From: an uncultured SAR116 cluster alpha proteobacterium | Lineage (GTDB): Bacteria > Pseudomonadota > Alphaproteobacteria > Puniceispirillales > GCA-002684695 | Direction of reading: 5' to 3' | Length of the DNA: 64,000 bases | NCBI GenBank assembly: GCA_902532475.1 | Contig: CACAIE010000004.1 | Coordinates: forward strand, 1-64,000 | In this document: positions 1 to 9,073 of the stretch, piece after piece | How the letters are laid out: every line of letters begins with the position of its first letter | Position numbering within the stretch: the first letter of the stretch is position 1 | Position numbers and translations under genes: made by a program | The notes under the pieces: model-generated | What the model saw: the letters and a program-made list of their open reading frames with translations, nothing else | Databases searched by the model: none | Told to the model about the DNA's origin: nothing

Positions 1-1
1 T

Positions 2-391
2 TGGCCATCAAATTTAAATTCTCTTCAAATGGCTTTTGGGGAATGTTTAACATCATTGATTTTTGTATTATTTTTAAATCTTTTAGTTAAAGGCAACTTA
101 ACTAATAGCATAATTGAATATGCTGAATGGCTTATCAGACCAAATTTTTGGATTTTAACATTTATAACTTTCCTTGAAGTTTCTTTATATTTCTTCTTAC
201 TAAATAGAATTGGTGCTGTTTTCATTAATATAGGGTCTTATTTAGTAATGCCTGCTGGTTTTTTATGGGGCTTTATGATTTTCGGAGAATTATTTACACT
301 TCTAAAGTTTATATGTACATTGTTAATTATAAATGCCGTTTTCCTTATAGGAAGCCAAAAATATAAAATTAATAATACTCCAATTGAATAA
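2..391 (+). CDS. EamA/DMT-family transporter, C-terminal part (5' truncated)
   Basis: The reading frame is open from base 2, so the gene begins before the window. The visible part (about 130 residues) holds four hydrophobic segments, including stretches such as LTFITFLEVSLYFFLLNRIG and a following GSYLVMPAGFLWG. This matches the second half of an EamA-type ten-helix inner-membrane drug/metabolite transporter: a paired-repeat exporter fold with Gly/Pro-rich ends of helices. The substrate cannot be inferred. The stop lies 6 nt before the deacetylase-like gene, so it is probably the first gene of the polyamine-type cluster on this strand. The family call is inferred from hydrophobicity and short motifs only. 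Confidence 0.65.
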   Translation, partial: WPSNLNSLQMAFGECLTSLIFVLFLNLLVKGNLTNSIIEYAEWLIRPNFWILTFITFLEVSLYFFLLNRIGAVFINIGSYLVMPAGFLWGFMIFGELFTLLKFICTLLIINAVFLIGSQKYKINNTPIE

Positions 392-397
392 ATCTAA

Positions 398-1432
398 ATG
401 ATAACAATTTACTCATCAAAACACTCACTTAGGAACTCAAAAACAGAGTTATACGGCGGGGAACTCGTAAGGCCATTTGAACGTCCAGAAAGAATGAACT
501 ATATTCTTGACGAAATTAAAAATCAAAAATTAGGTGAAATAAAAAACCCAAAAGAAATTGATTTTGGCATTATTAATAAAATTCATGACGAAGATTATAT
601 TAACTTTTTAAATGTTGCTTGGAATGAATGGATAGAAGAAGGGTTCAAAGGTGAAGCTATACCAAATATTTGGCCAAGTAGATCAATGGATTCAAAAATA
701 ATTCCAAATTTTATAGAAGGAAAACTTGGCTATTATTCGCTTGCAGGTGAAACATCGATAAGTGAAGGCTCCATTGAAGCTGCATATGAATCAGTAAAAG
801 TAGTAATTACTGCATCAGAAATGCTACAAAATAATAATATTTTAAATATATTCTCTTTATGTAGACCCCCTGGTCATCACGCTTCACAAAATCAATTTGG
901 AGGCTATTGTTTTTTTAATAACGTAGCTATAGCTGCCGAACATTTTAAAACAAAAGGTGCAAAAAAAATTTTTATTTTAGACGTAGATTTCCATCATGGT
1001 AATGGAACTCAATCTATATTTTACGATAGATCAGATGTATTTTATGCTTCTCTTCATGGTGATCCAATGTATGCTTTTCCTTATTTTCTTGGACATGCAG
1101 ATGAAGAAGGTATCGGGACAGGTCAAGGTTATAATAAAAATTATCCAATGCTGCCGGGAACTACCTATGACATTTGGTCTGAAGCTTTGGATGATAGCAT
1201 TAAAAAAATTTCAACCTTTAATCCTGAAATTCTAATTATTTCACTTGGCGTTGATGCTTATGAAAATGATCCAATAAGTTTTTTTAAATTAAAGAGTGAA
1301 GATTTCATTGATTTGGGTAAAAGACTATCTAAATTAAAAATACCTACTTTATTTGTTATGGAGGGCGGGTATGCAATTAAAGATATAGGCGTCAATACTG
1401 TTAATACACTTAAAGGATTTGAGAATAGGTAA
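398..1432 (+). CDS. Acetylpolyamine amidohydrolase-like / HDAC-superfamily zinc deacetylase
   Basis: 344 residues, full length for bacterial acetylpolyamine amidohydrolases, which remove acetyl groups from acetylputrescine, acetylcadaverine and acetylspermidine in the cytoplasm. The class II HDAC signature is complete. RPPGHHA holds the paired active-site histidines H160 and H161. The DVDFHHGNGT motif supplies zinc ligands D197 and H199. LGVDAYENDP supplies the third ligand D286, and EGGYA carries the transition-state tyrosine Y325. These sit a constant two residues after the positions I recall for the Mycoplana ramosa enzyme, which favours the polyamine branch over acetoin-utilisation or histone deacetylases. 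It is followed after 9 nt by a class III aminotransferase, as expected of a deacetylate-then-transaminate route. The substrate is inferred. Confidence 0.85.
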   Translation: MITIYSSKHSLRNSKTELYGGELVRPFERPERMNYILDEIKNQKLGEIKNPKEIDFGIINKIHDEDYINFLNVAWNEWIEEGFKGEAIPNIWPSRSMDSKIIPNFIEGKLGYYSLAGETSISEGSIEAAYESVKVVITASEMLQNNNILNIFSLCRPPGHHASQNQFGGYCFFNNVAIAAEHFKTKGAKKIFILDVDFHHGNGTQSIFYDRSDVFYASLHGDPMYAFPYFLGHADEEGIGTGQGYNKNYPMLPGTTYDIWSEALDDSIKKISTFNPEILIISLGVDAYENDPISFFKLKSEDFIDLGKRLSKLKIPTLFVMEGGYAIKDIGVNTVNTLKGFENR

Positions 1433-1441
1433 ACTAATTTT

Positions 1442-2830
1442 ATGAAAAATAATTCAAATACATCTAATATGCGAGAAAATGCTAAAAAGCACTTAATCCA
1501 GCCATGGCCATATGCTAGTTCGATTGGGAGTGAGTATCGTGAGTTTGTTAGCAATGGAAATGGTATATATATCGAGGATACAAAAGGTAATAAGCTAATT
1601 GATGGGCCTGCTGGAATGTGGTGTTCAAATATAGGACATAGAAATGAAGAAATAGCAAAAGTTATGTATAATCAAGCAATGGATTTATCATATAATTCTC
1701 CATGGTATACATCAAATGAGCCATCCGCTAAACTTTCAAAACTAATTTCAGATTATGCACCTGGTGATTTAGAGCATGTTTTCTTTACTACTGGCGGCTC
1801 AACTGCCGTCGAAAGCGCCTTAAGATTTATACATTACTATAACAATGTAAAAGGCAGGCCTGAAAAAAAATTAATTTTATGCCGTGAAGATGGTTACCAT
1901 GGAAGCACTTATTTGTCCGCTTCCTTAAATGGAAAATCAAGAACAAGTGATTGGATGAATTATGAAAATAAAAATATTATTAAGCTATCTAGCCCTAAGT
2001 CATTTAGAATAATAGAAAATAAAAGCATTCAAGAATTTGAAGATGATTTAATTGATGAATTTGAAGATAAAATTTCAGAATATGGGCCAGAAAATATAGC
2101 GGCATTTATTGGTGAGCCCATTCAAGCTTCTGGCGGAGTAATTGTTCCTCCAAAAAACTATTTTAAAAGAATGAGTAAAATATGCAAACAAAATGGTATC
2201 CTATTTATAGCTGATGAAGTTGTTACTGGATTTGGTAGATTGGGTCATATTTTCTCTTCTGAAAAAGTCTTTGAAGTAATTCCTGATATTATTTGTTTTG
2301 CGAAAGGAGTTACCTCTGGATACTTCCCTCTTGGAGGAATTGTTATATCAAAAAAGCTAATTGATGAACTAAGAAGTTCTAACCACTCTGATGCCATGTT
2401 TGGCCACGGCTTAACTTACTCAAGTCATCCCATAGGTTGTGCAGTAGCATTAAAAAATATTGAATTAATGGAAAATGGAATTTTAGATAATGTTTTAGAA
2501 TTAAGCCCAATATTTCAAAGTAAATTAAAAACTTTACTCGATTTACCAATTATTGGAGATGTAAGAGGTGAGGGGTTAATGGCTTGCATAGAGTGTATAG
2601 CAGATTATGATGATACAAATCCTTTGTCACTTGATATAAAAGTTGGTGAAATTATTGATAAACACTGCCAAAAACTAGGTCTTTTACTTAGACCCGCAAT
2701 TAATATGTGCATATTATCTCCTCCATTAATACTTAATAAAAATGATATTGAAAAAATAGTAAACATACTAAGAGAGGGAATTACTCTTGCAATGGATGAA
2801 TTAAAATCAAAAGGCATTTGGAGCAATTAA
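1442..2830 (+). CDS. Class III PLP-dependent aminotransferase (omega-amine/polyamine:pyruvate type)
   Basis: 462 residues, normal for fold-type I class III transaminases such as putrescine-pyruvate or beta-alanine-pyruvate aminotransferase. Visible features are the phosphate-binding TGGSTAVESAL segment, GEPIQASGG, the pyridine-nitrogen contact D258 in DEVVTGFGR, and the Schiff-base lysine K288 in FAKGVTSGYFPLGG, followed by FGHGLTYSSHP. The N-terminal MWCSNIGH and SYNSPWYTS segments resemble the SpuC-like omega-transaminases. It lies 9 nt after the acetylpolyamine amidohydrolase-like gene and just upstream of an oxidoreductase, so transamination of a deacetylated diamine to an aminoaldehyde is a reasonable inference. 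The amino donor is not determined by sequence; taurine or beta-alanine are alternatives. Confidence 0.85.
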   Translation: MKNNSNTSNMRENAKKHLIQPWPYASSIGSEYREFVSNGNGIYIEDTKGNKLIDGPAGMWCSNIGHRNEEIAKVMYNQAMDLSYNSPWYTSNEPSAKLSKLISDYAPGDLEHVFFTTGGSTAVESALRFIHYYNNVKGRPEKKLILCREDGYHGSTYLSASLNGKSRTSDWMNYENKNIIKLSSPKSFRIIENKSIQEFEDDLIDEFEDKISEYGPENIAAFIGEPIQASGGVIVPPKNYFKRMSKICKQNGILFIADEVVTGFGRLGHIFSSEKVFEVIPDIICFAKGVTSGYFPLGGIVISKKLIDELRSSNHSDAMFGHGLTYSSHPIGCAVALKNIELMENGILDNVLELSPIFQSKLKTLLDLPIIGDVRGEGLMACIECIADYDDTNPLSLDIKVGEIIDKHCQKLGLLLRPAINMCILSPPLILNKNDIEKIVNILREGITLAMDELKSKGIWSN

Positions 2831-2862
2831 ATTTAATTTTGACAACCAATATCAGTTAAACT

Positions 2863-3954
2863 ATGAACAAAACAAATATGATTCCTGCTCAAATGATGGC
2901 AGTCGTTACTACCGGAAATGGAAGCTTTGATAAATTAGAATATAAAAAAGTTAATACGCCAAATCCAAATAAAAATGAAGTTTTAGTTAAAGTATTGGCT
3001 GCAGGAATTAATAATACTGAAATCAATACACGATTAGGTTGGTATTCTTCATCTGTTAAGACCGGTACTGATGATCTGAATAATGAAATAGAGAAGGGGT
3101 CTAGCGATTCCTTAAATGCAGGCTGGAATGGATCCACTCAATTTCCATTAATCCAAGGTACAGATTGCTGTGGTGAAGTAGTGTCTTTAGGAAATAAAAG
3201 AGATAATTCATTATTAGGTAAAAGAGTAATCATAAGATCATGCATGCGAACAAAAGGGTTTAAATCGAAACAAAAAATTTGGATGGCTTCCAATTTTGAT
3301 GGTGCTTTTGCCGAATATGTTAAAGTTCCAAGTACTGAGGTTTTTCCTGTTAATTGCAATTGGTCAGATGAAGAATTAGCAACAATACCATGCTCTTATG
3401 GTACTGCTGAAAATATGCTTCACATTTCAAAATGTAATAAAAATGATACCGTATTGATAACGGGTGCGTCTGGAGGTGTGGGATCTGCAGTTATTCAACT
3501 CGCTAAGGTTCGTGGTTCAAAAGTAATTGCAATAGTTAATAAAACTAAATTTGACGCTGCGTTAAAACTTGGTGCTGACCGGGTAATAGAAAGAAATGAT
3601 AAGATTATTGATATTTTAGGTCATAACTCAGTCAATTTGGTAGTAGATGTTGTTGGTGGAGAACAATTTACTGATTTCTTTAAGATTATCAAACCTGGTG
3701 GTAGATACGTTTCTTCTGGAGCAATTGCTAATCCTATTGTAAATTTTGATCTAAGGGATCTATATTTAAAGGATATATCAATGTTGGGTTGCACAACTTG
3801 GGAAGAGCCCATATTTTCTAATTTAGTAAACTATATTGAGAGATCTCTTATATCACCATTGTTGGCTAAAACTTTTTCCCTATCTGATATTGAAAATGCA
3901 CAAAGGGAGTTTTTGATGAAAAATCATTTTGGTAATTTTGTATTGATCCCTTAA
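2863..3954 (+). CDS. MDR-superfamily NAD(P)-dependent alcohol dehydrogenase/quinone oxidoreductase-like
   Basis: 363 residues with the medium-chain dehydrogenase layout: a GroES-like N-terminal half with AAGINNTEIN and QGTDCCGEVV, then a Rossmann fold with GASGGVGSAV at residues 201-210 and ADRVIE in the nucleotide pocket. The Cys at the usual catalytic-zinc position (after AAG) is replaced by Asn and no four-cysteine structural-zinc lobe is visible, so it looks zinc-independent and closer to quinone oxidoreductases. An insertion of about 40 residues (55-95), rich in Ser, Gly and Asp, precedes the GTD motif. The gene follows the aminotransferase after 32 nt. Reduction of an aldehyde from polyamine breakdown is inferred from position only. 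Confidence 0.75.
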   Translation: MNKTNMIPAQMMAVVTTGNGSFDKLEYKKVNTPNPNKNEVLVKVLAAGINNTEINTRLGWYSSSVKTGTDDLNNEIEKGSSDSLNAGWNGSTQFPLIQGTDCCGEVVSLGNKRDNSLLGKRVIIRSCMRTKGFKSKQKIWMASNFDGAFAEYVKVPSTEVFPVNCNWSDEELATIPCSYGTAENMLHISKCNKNDTVLITGASGGVGSAVIQLAKVRGSKVIAIVNKTKFDAALKLGADRVIERNDKIIDILGHNSVNLVVDVVGGEQFTDFFKIIKPGGRYVSSGAIANPIVNFDLRDLYLKDISMLGCTTWEEPIFSNLVNYIERSLISPLLAKTFSLSDIENAQREFLMKNHFGNFVLIP

Positions 3955-4017
3955 TAATTAAAATAAAATTTTTATATATTTATCACAATTATTCATTGTT
4001 TATGAAAATATTAAAAA

Positions 4018-4830
4018 ATGAAACATTCAACGCTAAAAACTTCTAATGTCGCTATCCATTATGTTCAGCAGTCATCTGGCCCAGACTTGGTATGGTGTCC
4101 TGGAGGTGATCAAACAGGTGAAGAATGGGAAGAACAGTTTAACTTATTTCCTGACTTTCGTTGTACTAGCTTTGATCCTCGTGGGGCAGGGAAGACTATA
4201 AGTTATCAAAATCCACCATGGTCAATTAATACTTATGCCAATGACTTAGCTAATTTAATACAAAATGTATGTAATCCTCCAGTTGTTGTTATAGGGCTCT
4301 CGATGGGAGCTCTTATAGTCCAAGAAATGTTAATCAAATACCCTGAACTTTGTAAAATTGGCATTGCCATGGGGACCTCTGGTAAAAAAACTGGTTTTAT
4401 TCATGAATGGGAAGAGGCTGAAATCAATTTTCGTAATAATGGTCATCAATTGCCATCTGACTTTTCTCTTGTTCATTATGCTCTCCTTATGTATCCTTCT
4501 GAAGTTTTGGGCGACGATAAATTATGGGATAAATGTAAACCAATTGTTTCAAAAGCTTATTCAAACAGAGATAGTGATATGCTTTCTGCTCAATGGCAGG
4601 CATGTCTTGAATACTCTGCTTTAGATGAGTTGTCTGATTGTAAACGCCCTTTGCATGTAATTGCATTTGATCAAGACATGCAAACACCACCTGCTAAAGC
4701 TAAATTAGTTTCAGATGCTTCTGCTGATGGCCACTTTCATTTACTTACTGGCATGGGTCATTGTTCTTTATTTCGTCATAAGCCTAAATTAGTTTCTAAT
4801 AAAATCAGAGAAATTATTTCAATTTATTAA
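4018..4830 (+). CDS. Alpha/beta-fold hydrolase
   Basis: 270 residues with the alpha/beta hydrolase core. The nucleophile elbow is GLSMGAL with S95, the acid is D218 or D220 in FDQDMQTPP, and the histidine is H248 in GMGHCS. DPRGAGKTI precedes the elbow, as in many esterases and C-C hydrolases. No signal peptide is seen, so it should be cytoplasmic. It is 63 nt downstream of the MDR gene in the same direction and ends the cluster. No substrate can be read from the sequence; lactone, ester or amide hydrolysis in the same pathway is possible. No clear Shine-Dalgarno was found before the ATG, so the start is only moderately sure. Confidence 0.8.
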   Translation: MKHSTLKTSNVAIHYVQQSSGPDLVWCPGGDQTGEEWEEQFNLFPDFRCTSFDPRGAGKTISYQNPPWSINTYANDLANLIQNVCNPPVVVIGLSMGALIVQEMLIKYPELCKIGIAMGTSGKKTGFIHEWEEAEINFRNNGHQLPSDFSLVHYALLMYPSEVLGDDKLWDKCKPIVSKAYSNRDSDMLSAQWQACLEYSALDELSDCKRPLHVIAFDQDMQTPPAKAKLVSDASADGHFHLLTGMGHCSLFRHKPKLVSNKIREIISIY

Positions 4831-4852
4831 TTTTATTTAATTACTATTGTCG

Positions 4853-4868
4853 CATAATATATATTATG
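4853..4868. terminator. 16-bp perfect palindrome between convergent genes
   Basis: CATAATATATATTATG is a perfect self-complementary palindrome in the 131-nt AT-rich gap between the convergent hydrolase (ends 4830) and metallo-hydrolase (ends 4962). It could form a weak hairpin acting as a bidirectional terminator, but it lacks a GC-rich stem and a loop, so this is tentative. Confidence 0.25.
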
Positions 4869-4961
4869 ACAAATAATGTTACATTCAGTTTAATTGTATA
4901 TTTTCAAAATTTTATTACACACAATTAATATATAAGTTTAATTAATAATAATAAAATTTAA

Positions 4962-5735
4962 CTATACTTTAACAACCATACCATCATAACCAGGGTAAAC
5001 ATTGTCAGGGCAAATAGAAACAATGTAATCATAATCTGATTCCCAACCTAAATGAGTTAAAACTGCTTTTTTGGGATTTGCTCTTTTGATCCAATGAAAG
5101 GTTTGATTAAAATGTGCATGTGCTTCATGTGGTTCATCCCTAAGAGCCTCGACAATCCATAGATCTAAATTATTTAATTTATCAAAATTAACTTCGGGCA
5201 TTTCTACTACATCTGTACTGTATGCAAATTTCTTATTAAAAATAAATCCTAAGCTATCGATATTGCCGTGGTTTTGTTTTATAACCTCAATACTACAATT
5301 CCCAATTTCTAGTATACCTAATCCAATTTTATTGAGTGTCATTGGTGGAACAAAATAACTAGGTGAGCCAGATTGTTTTGTAAAAAGAAAATCAAATTGC
5401 CTTTCCACTACATTAAGAGTCTCTATATTAGAAAATATCGGAACTTTAGACTTATGTGCAAAATAAAATGGTCTTAATTCAGCTAAACCGGATGTGTGAT
5501 CTGAGTGAGCATGAGTTAACAAAACTGCATCAATCTTGTTTACCTTTGCATCAAGAAGTTGGTTACGAATATCTGGTCCAGCATCAACTAATATGGTGAC
5601 ATGATTAGTTTCTATTAAAACGGAAGATCTTTGACGTCTATTTTTTGGGTTTTTTGGATTGCACCTACCCCACCCTAAACCACCTAAAGCCGGCACTCCA
5701 ACAGATGTACCACATCCAAGTAATGTTATTTTCAT
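4962..5735 (-). CDS. MBL-fold metallo-hydrolase (PhnP-like)
   Basis: 257 residues of metallo-beta-lactamase fold. It starts with LLGCGTSVGVPALGG and carries the metal motif HxHxDH as H75, H77, D79 and H80 in LLTHAHSDH; GNIDSLGF and STDVVEMPE follow. The GCGTS start and spacing resemble the PhnP/cyclic-phosphodiesterase branch. In alphaproteobacteria an enzyme of this type is the usual neighbour of tatD and metG, as here. Its ATG overlaps the tatD stop as ATGA, so the two are translationally coupled. The C-terminal DYDYIVSICPDNVYPGYDGM is typical of this tatD-linked subgroup. The physiological substrate is not known to me. Confidence 0.85.
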   Translation of the reverse strand: MKITLLGCGTSVGVPALGGLGWGRCNPKNPKNRRQRSSVLIETNHVTILVDAGPDIRNQLLDAKVNKIDAVLLTHAHSDHTSGLAELRPFYFAHKSKVPIFSNIETLNVVERQFDFLFTKQSGSPSYFVPPMTLNKIGLGILEIGNCSIEVIKQNHGNIDSLGFIFNKKFAYSTDVVEMPEVNFDKLNNLDLWIVEALRDEPHEAHAHFNQTFHWIKRANPKKAVLTHLGWESDYDYIVSICPDNVYPGYDGMVVKV

Positions 5736-6541
5736 AAATTAGCACTCAAATTGTTAAAAAGCTTAAGAGTGTTGCCCCTGCTTTGTTGAGCAATTGTTTC
5801 AAATGAAACACCTCTTAATTTTGAAATAAATTCTGCAATATAAAATGTATTTTTCGGCTCATTAGTTTTTCCTCTAAAAGGAACAGGCGAGAGATATGGA
5901 GAATCCGTTTCAATTAAAAAGCGGTCAGATGGGATATATGATGCTATTTCTTGCAACAAAGTTGAATTTTTAAAAGTGAGTATACCACTAAAGGAAATAT
6001 AAAAACCTATGTCCAGTGCAGCTCTCGCTAACTCTTTTGAACCAGTGAAACAATGAAGAACTCCCCTAAATTTAGAGAGTTTATAATTTGAAACAATAAT
6101 ATCTTCCATATCTTTGTCAGCATCTCTTGAATGGATGACAATTGGTTTGTCTACTGATTGAGAAGCATTTATTTGCATCTCAAAGCATTTCAATTGATCC
6201 CTTTTAGTAGAAAAGTCATAATAATAATCTAACCCAGCCTCTCCTATTCCTACACATTTTTTATTTGAACAAACACTTAAGAGTTTTTGATCATTAGTTG
6301 CAAATGGATCTCTGCTCGCTTCATGAGGATGTATTCCTGCTGTGTGCCATATATATTTATATTTATTAGTAATTTTTTCTATTTTATCTATATTTGTTAA
6401 AGTTGTGCAAATTGTAATTATTTCACTAATACCCTGATTATTAGCCCTCTCAAGAACTTGATCTAAATCATTAGAAAGTTGTTCAAAATCTAAGTGACAA
6501 TGAGAATCAATTAAATTAAAATTTTTAGATTTTATAGCCAT
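5732..6541 (-). CDS. tatD: TatD-family metal-dependent hydrolase/DNase
   Basis: 269 residues, standard TatD length. The amidohydrolase-type metal site is visible: H14 and H16 in DSHCHLD, EAGLDYYYD around residue 100, VIHSRDAD, LHCFTG, and ETDSPYLSPVPFRG near the C-terminus. TatD enzymes are cytoplasmic TIM-barrel nucleases or D-Tyr-tRNA-type hydrolases implicated in DNA degradation and oxidative repair. It sits 3 nt after metG and overlaps the next gene by 4 nt, in the conserved metG-tatD-MBL order. Confidence 0.93.
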   Translation of the reverse strand: MAIKSKNFNLIDSHCHLDFEQLSNDLDQVLERANNQGISEIITICTTLTNIDKIEKITNKYKYIWHTAGIHPHEASRDPFATNDQKLLSVCSNKKCVGIGEAGLDYYYDFSTKRDQLKCFEMQINASQSVDKPIVIHSRDADKDMEDIIVSNYKLSKFRGVLHCFTGSKELARAALDIGFYISFSGILTFKNSTLLQEIASYIPSDRFLIETDSPYLSPVPFRGKTNEPKNTFYIAEFISKLRGVSFETIAQQSRGNTLKLFNNLSANL

Positions 6542-6544
6542 ATA

Positions 6545-8065
6545 TCAATCCGTTATTCTTGGAAATATTGGGCTTGGATTCTCAATTAAATTTGACTTGA
6601 TAAATACATTAGGTTTTAAGAATTCAAATGTTCTTTCTTCTTCTAAAACTGAAAGTTGATTTAATATTTTATTTGAAGAACTTGGCATAAATGGTTGAAT
6701 TAAAATAGAAATAGTTCTTATACTTTCAGCCAAAATCCACAAAACATCATTCATTCTACTGATATTAGTGTTTTTTAACTTCCATGGAGCTTGCAGGTCA
6801 ACAAATTTGTTTGCATTCGAGATTACATTCCAAATCATCTTTAAAGCCTGATGAAACGACTGATTATTCATTTCAATACTGACTTTAGAATATAAGTTTT
6901 GAAATTCTTTAATAAAGATTTTATCTTCATCAGAATAATTTTGACATTTATTAGGTATTTTCCTTTCACAATTCTTATAAATCATTGAGATAACCCTTTG
7001 GCAAAGGTTGCCTAAATCATTTGATAAATCACCATTAATTCTAGCTAGTAATGCACTTTTAGAAAAATCACCATCACTTCCGAATGGAACTTCCCTTAAT
7101 AAAAAATACCGTATTTGATCTAGCCCATAATTATTAATGATTTCTAATGGATCAATAATATTCCCATCAGATTTAGATATTTTTCTACCTTCATTGGTCC
7201 ACCACCCATGTGCAAAAATTCTTTTTGGCAAAGGCAAACCGGCCGCCATAAGAAATGCTGGCCAATAAACTGCATGGAATCTTAATATATCCTTTCCAAC
7301 CATATGTAAATCAGCGGGCCAAAAGTTGACATAGCTTAGGTTTTTAGTGTTAGGATAACCTAAAGCTGAAAGGTAATTAGTAAGAGCATCTAACCATACA
7401 TACATTATATGGTTATTATCATTTGGAACTTTAATTCCCCACTGAAAACTTGTGCGACTGACCGATAAGTCTCTTAACCCTCCCCTAACAAAACTTTTTA
7501 CTTCGTTCATTCTGCTTAATGGTGAAATAAATTCCGGGTTTTCCTCATAAAAATCAAGGAGTTTTTCTTCCCAAGTTGATAGGTCAAAAAAATAACTTGG
7601 CTCTTCAACCCATTGAACATCTGCCCCAGTTGGAGCTTTCCCGTTGGTTATTTCTTTTTCTGAGTAAAATGCTTCATCTTTCAACGCATACCAACCTGCG
7701 TATTTATCTAAGTAAATATGATTATTATCAATTAACTTTTTCCAAATATTTTCTGAAGCTACTTTGTGCCTTTTTTCAGTTGTTCTAATAAAGTCATCGT
7801 TAGAAAGATTTAGCAAATCAGTTAAAGATTTGAAATTCTCACTAATTTCATCGGCAAATTCAATAGGTGTTCGATTTTGTGAAATTGCTGCCTTTTCTAC
7901 TTTTTGTCCATGCTCATCAGTGCCAGTTAAAAATTTCACATTATACCCATCTAATCTTTTAAAACGAGCTAAAACGTCGCAAGCAATACTAGTGTATGCA
8001 TGACCTATGTGAGGCTTATCATTTACATAATAAATAGGTGTTGTTATATAATAATAGTTCTTCAT
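6545..8065 (-). CDS. metG: Methionyl-tRNA synthetase
   Basis: 506 residues. Class I signatures are HIGH at residues 19-22 (PHIGHAYTS) and the KMSKS-type loop, here KISKS, at 295-299. WLDALTNYL and the AHGWWTNEGRK segment are also typical. The length matches MetRS lacking the C-terminal tRNA-binding (EMAP) domain, and the connective peptide shows no four-cysteine zinc knuckle, so it is the short zinc-free type. The C-terminal anticodon-binding helical part includes DLQAPWKLK. It charges initiator and elongator tRNA-Met. The gene lies between holB and tatD in one operon. Confidence 0.96.
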   Translation of the reverse strand: MKNYYYITTPIYYVNDKPHIGHAYTSIACDVLARFKRLDGYNVKFLTGTDEHGQKVEKAAISQNRTPIEFADEISENFKSLTDLLNLSNDDFIRTTEKRHKVASENIWKKLIDNNHIYLDKYAGWYALKDEAFYSEKEITNGKAPTGADVQWVEEPSYFFDLSTWEEKLLDFYEENPEFISPLSRMNEVKSFVRGGLRDLSVSRTSFQWGIKVPNDNNHIMYVWLDALTNYLSALGYPNTKNLSYVNFWPADLHMVGKDILRFHAVYWPAFLMAAGLPLPKRIFAHGWWTNEGRKISKSDGNIIDPLEIINNYGLDQIRYFLLREVPFGSDGDFSKSALLARINGDLSNDLGNLCQRVISMIYKNCERKIPNKCQNYSDEDKIFIKEFQNLYSKVSIEMNNQSFHQALKMIWNVISNANKFVDLQAPWKLKNTNISRMNDVLWILAESIRTISILIQPFMPSSSNKILNQLSVLEEERTFEFLKPNVFIKSNLIENPSPIFPRITD

Positions 8066-8080
8066 GCTTAATCCAATTTA

Positions 8081-9073
8081 CTAATGAAATTTATTTAAAA
8101 ATTGAAAGATTTCTAACTCAAGACCTAAATTATATTTCTTTACTCTATCTAATCTAGAATTTAAATTATCTATAACTTCTAATAAATCATTTTTGTCATT
8201 ATTTTTATTTATAGTTTTTAAAACTTCAACCTCATTAAATATCAAGTTTTTTTCAACTAACCTTTGATCTATGGAATATTTAATACCTAAAATTAATAGT
8301 CTTTTAAGAAAAAACTCTGCTAACCATATATTAGATAACAAATTTTTTGAAGAAGTTGCTAGCTTTTTAGAAAGAACTTGAATTTTATTTTTTTTTAAAA
8401 AAGCATTTAATAACTCTTGGTATAAATTGGTTGCTGATAACGAGATCAATTCTAAAGCTATACCTGGTGAAAAATCTGATAAATTAGCAATTTCATTTAA
8501 TTTATCGTCATTTTCTTTGCAATTATTTTGCTTTAGTATTTCTATGCAATCTTCTTTGTTTAATTTATTAATCAATAGTTTTTGAGACCTTGACTGAATA
8601 GTATTCAATACATTCTTCAATTCATCAACAATTAAAAAGAAATAAAGTCCATTTGGAGGTTCTTCAAGCATTTTTAGCATTGAATTCATAGCACTACTTG
8701 TTAGCAAATTAAGCTTATCAATTATAACAACTCGTTTATTAAAATTATTCGAAAAAAATTTAAAATTAGACAATAATACATCAATTTGAACTTTTGTAAT
8801 TTGTCCTGATTTATTTTCATCTATAGGAGCAATATAAAATAAATTGTCATTTTCCTTATTAAAGATCTCATTTGTTAATTGAGAACTTTCCCAACCATCA
8901 GAGAAATTATTAATGATATACGCTGAAAGCCTCATAGATAATGTTCGTTTTCCAACCCCCCTTTTCCCGATCAGCATCCAGATTTGATTATTTCTTGAGA
9001 AAATATTTTTTTTAAAGTCTATTATCACATGATCTAAACCAATGACCTTTTTAAAAATTATATTTTCGTTCAT
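8081..9073 (-). CDS. holB: DNA polymerase III subunit delta'
   Basis: 330 residues, of the AAA+ clamp-loader type. It has a P-loop-like GKRGVGKR at residues 36-43 and the MLKMLEEPP motif with TIQSRSQKL following, which are diagnostic of delta'/gamma clamp-loader subunits. The Cys-rich zinc module of typical HolB is not evident. The start codon overlaps the tmk stop as TAATG, the classical tmk-holB coupling. It acts in loading the beta sliding clamp on DNA. The sequence is divergent and Lys/Asn-rich, consistent with the AT bias, but context makes the call firm. Confidence 0.88.
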   Translation of the reverse strand: MNENIIFKKVIGLDHVIIDFKKNIFSRNNQIWMLIGKRGVGKRTLSMRLSAYIINNFSDGWESSQLTNEIFNKENDNLFYIAPIDENKSGQITKVQIDVLLSNFKFFSNNFNKRVVIIDKLNLLTSSAMNSMLKMLEEPPNGLYFFLIVDELKNVLNTIQSRSQKLLINKLNKEDCIEILKQNNCKENDDKLNEIANLSDFSPGIALELISLSATNLYQELLNAFLKKNKIQVLSKKLATSSKNLLSNIWLAEFFLKRLLILGIKYSIDQRLVEKNLIFNEVEVLKTINKNNDKNDLLEVIDNLNSRLDRVKKYNLGLELEIFQFLNKFH

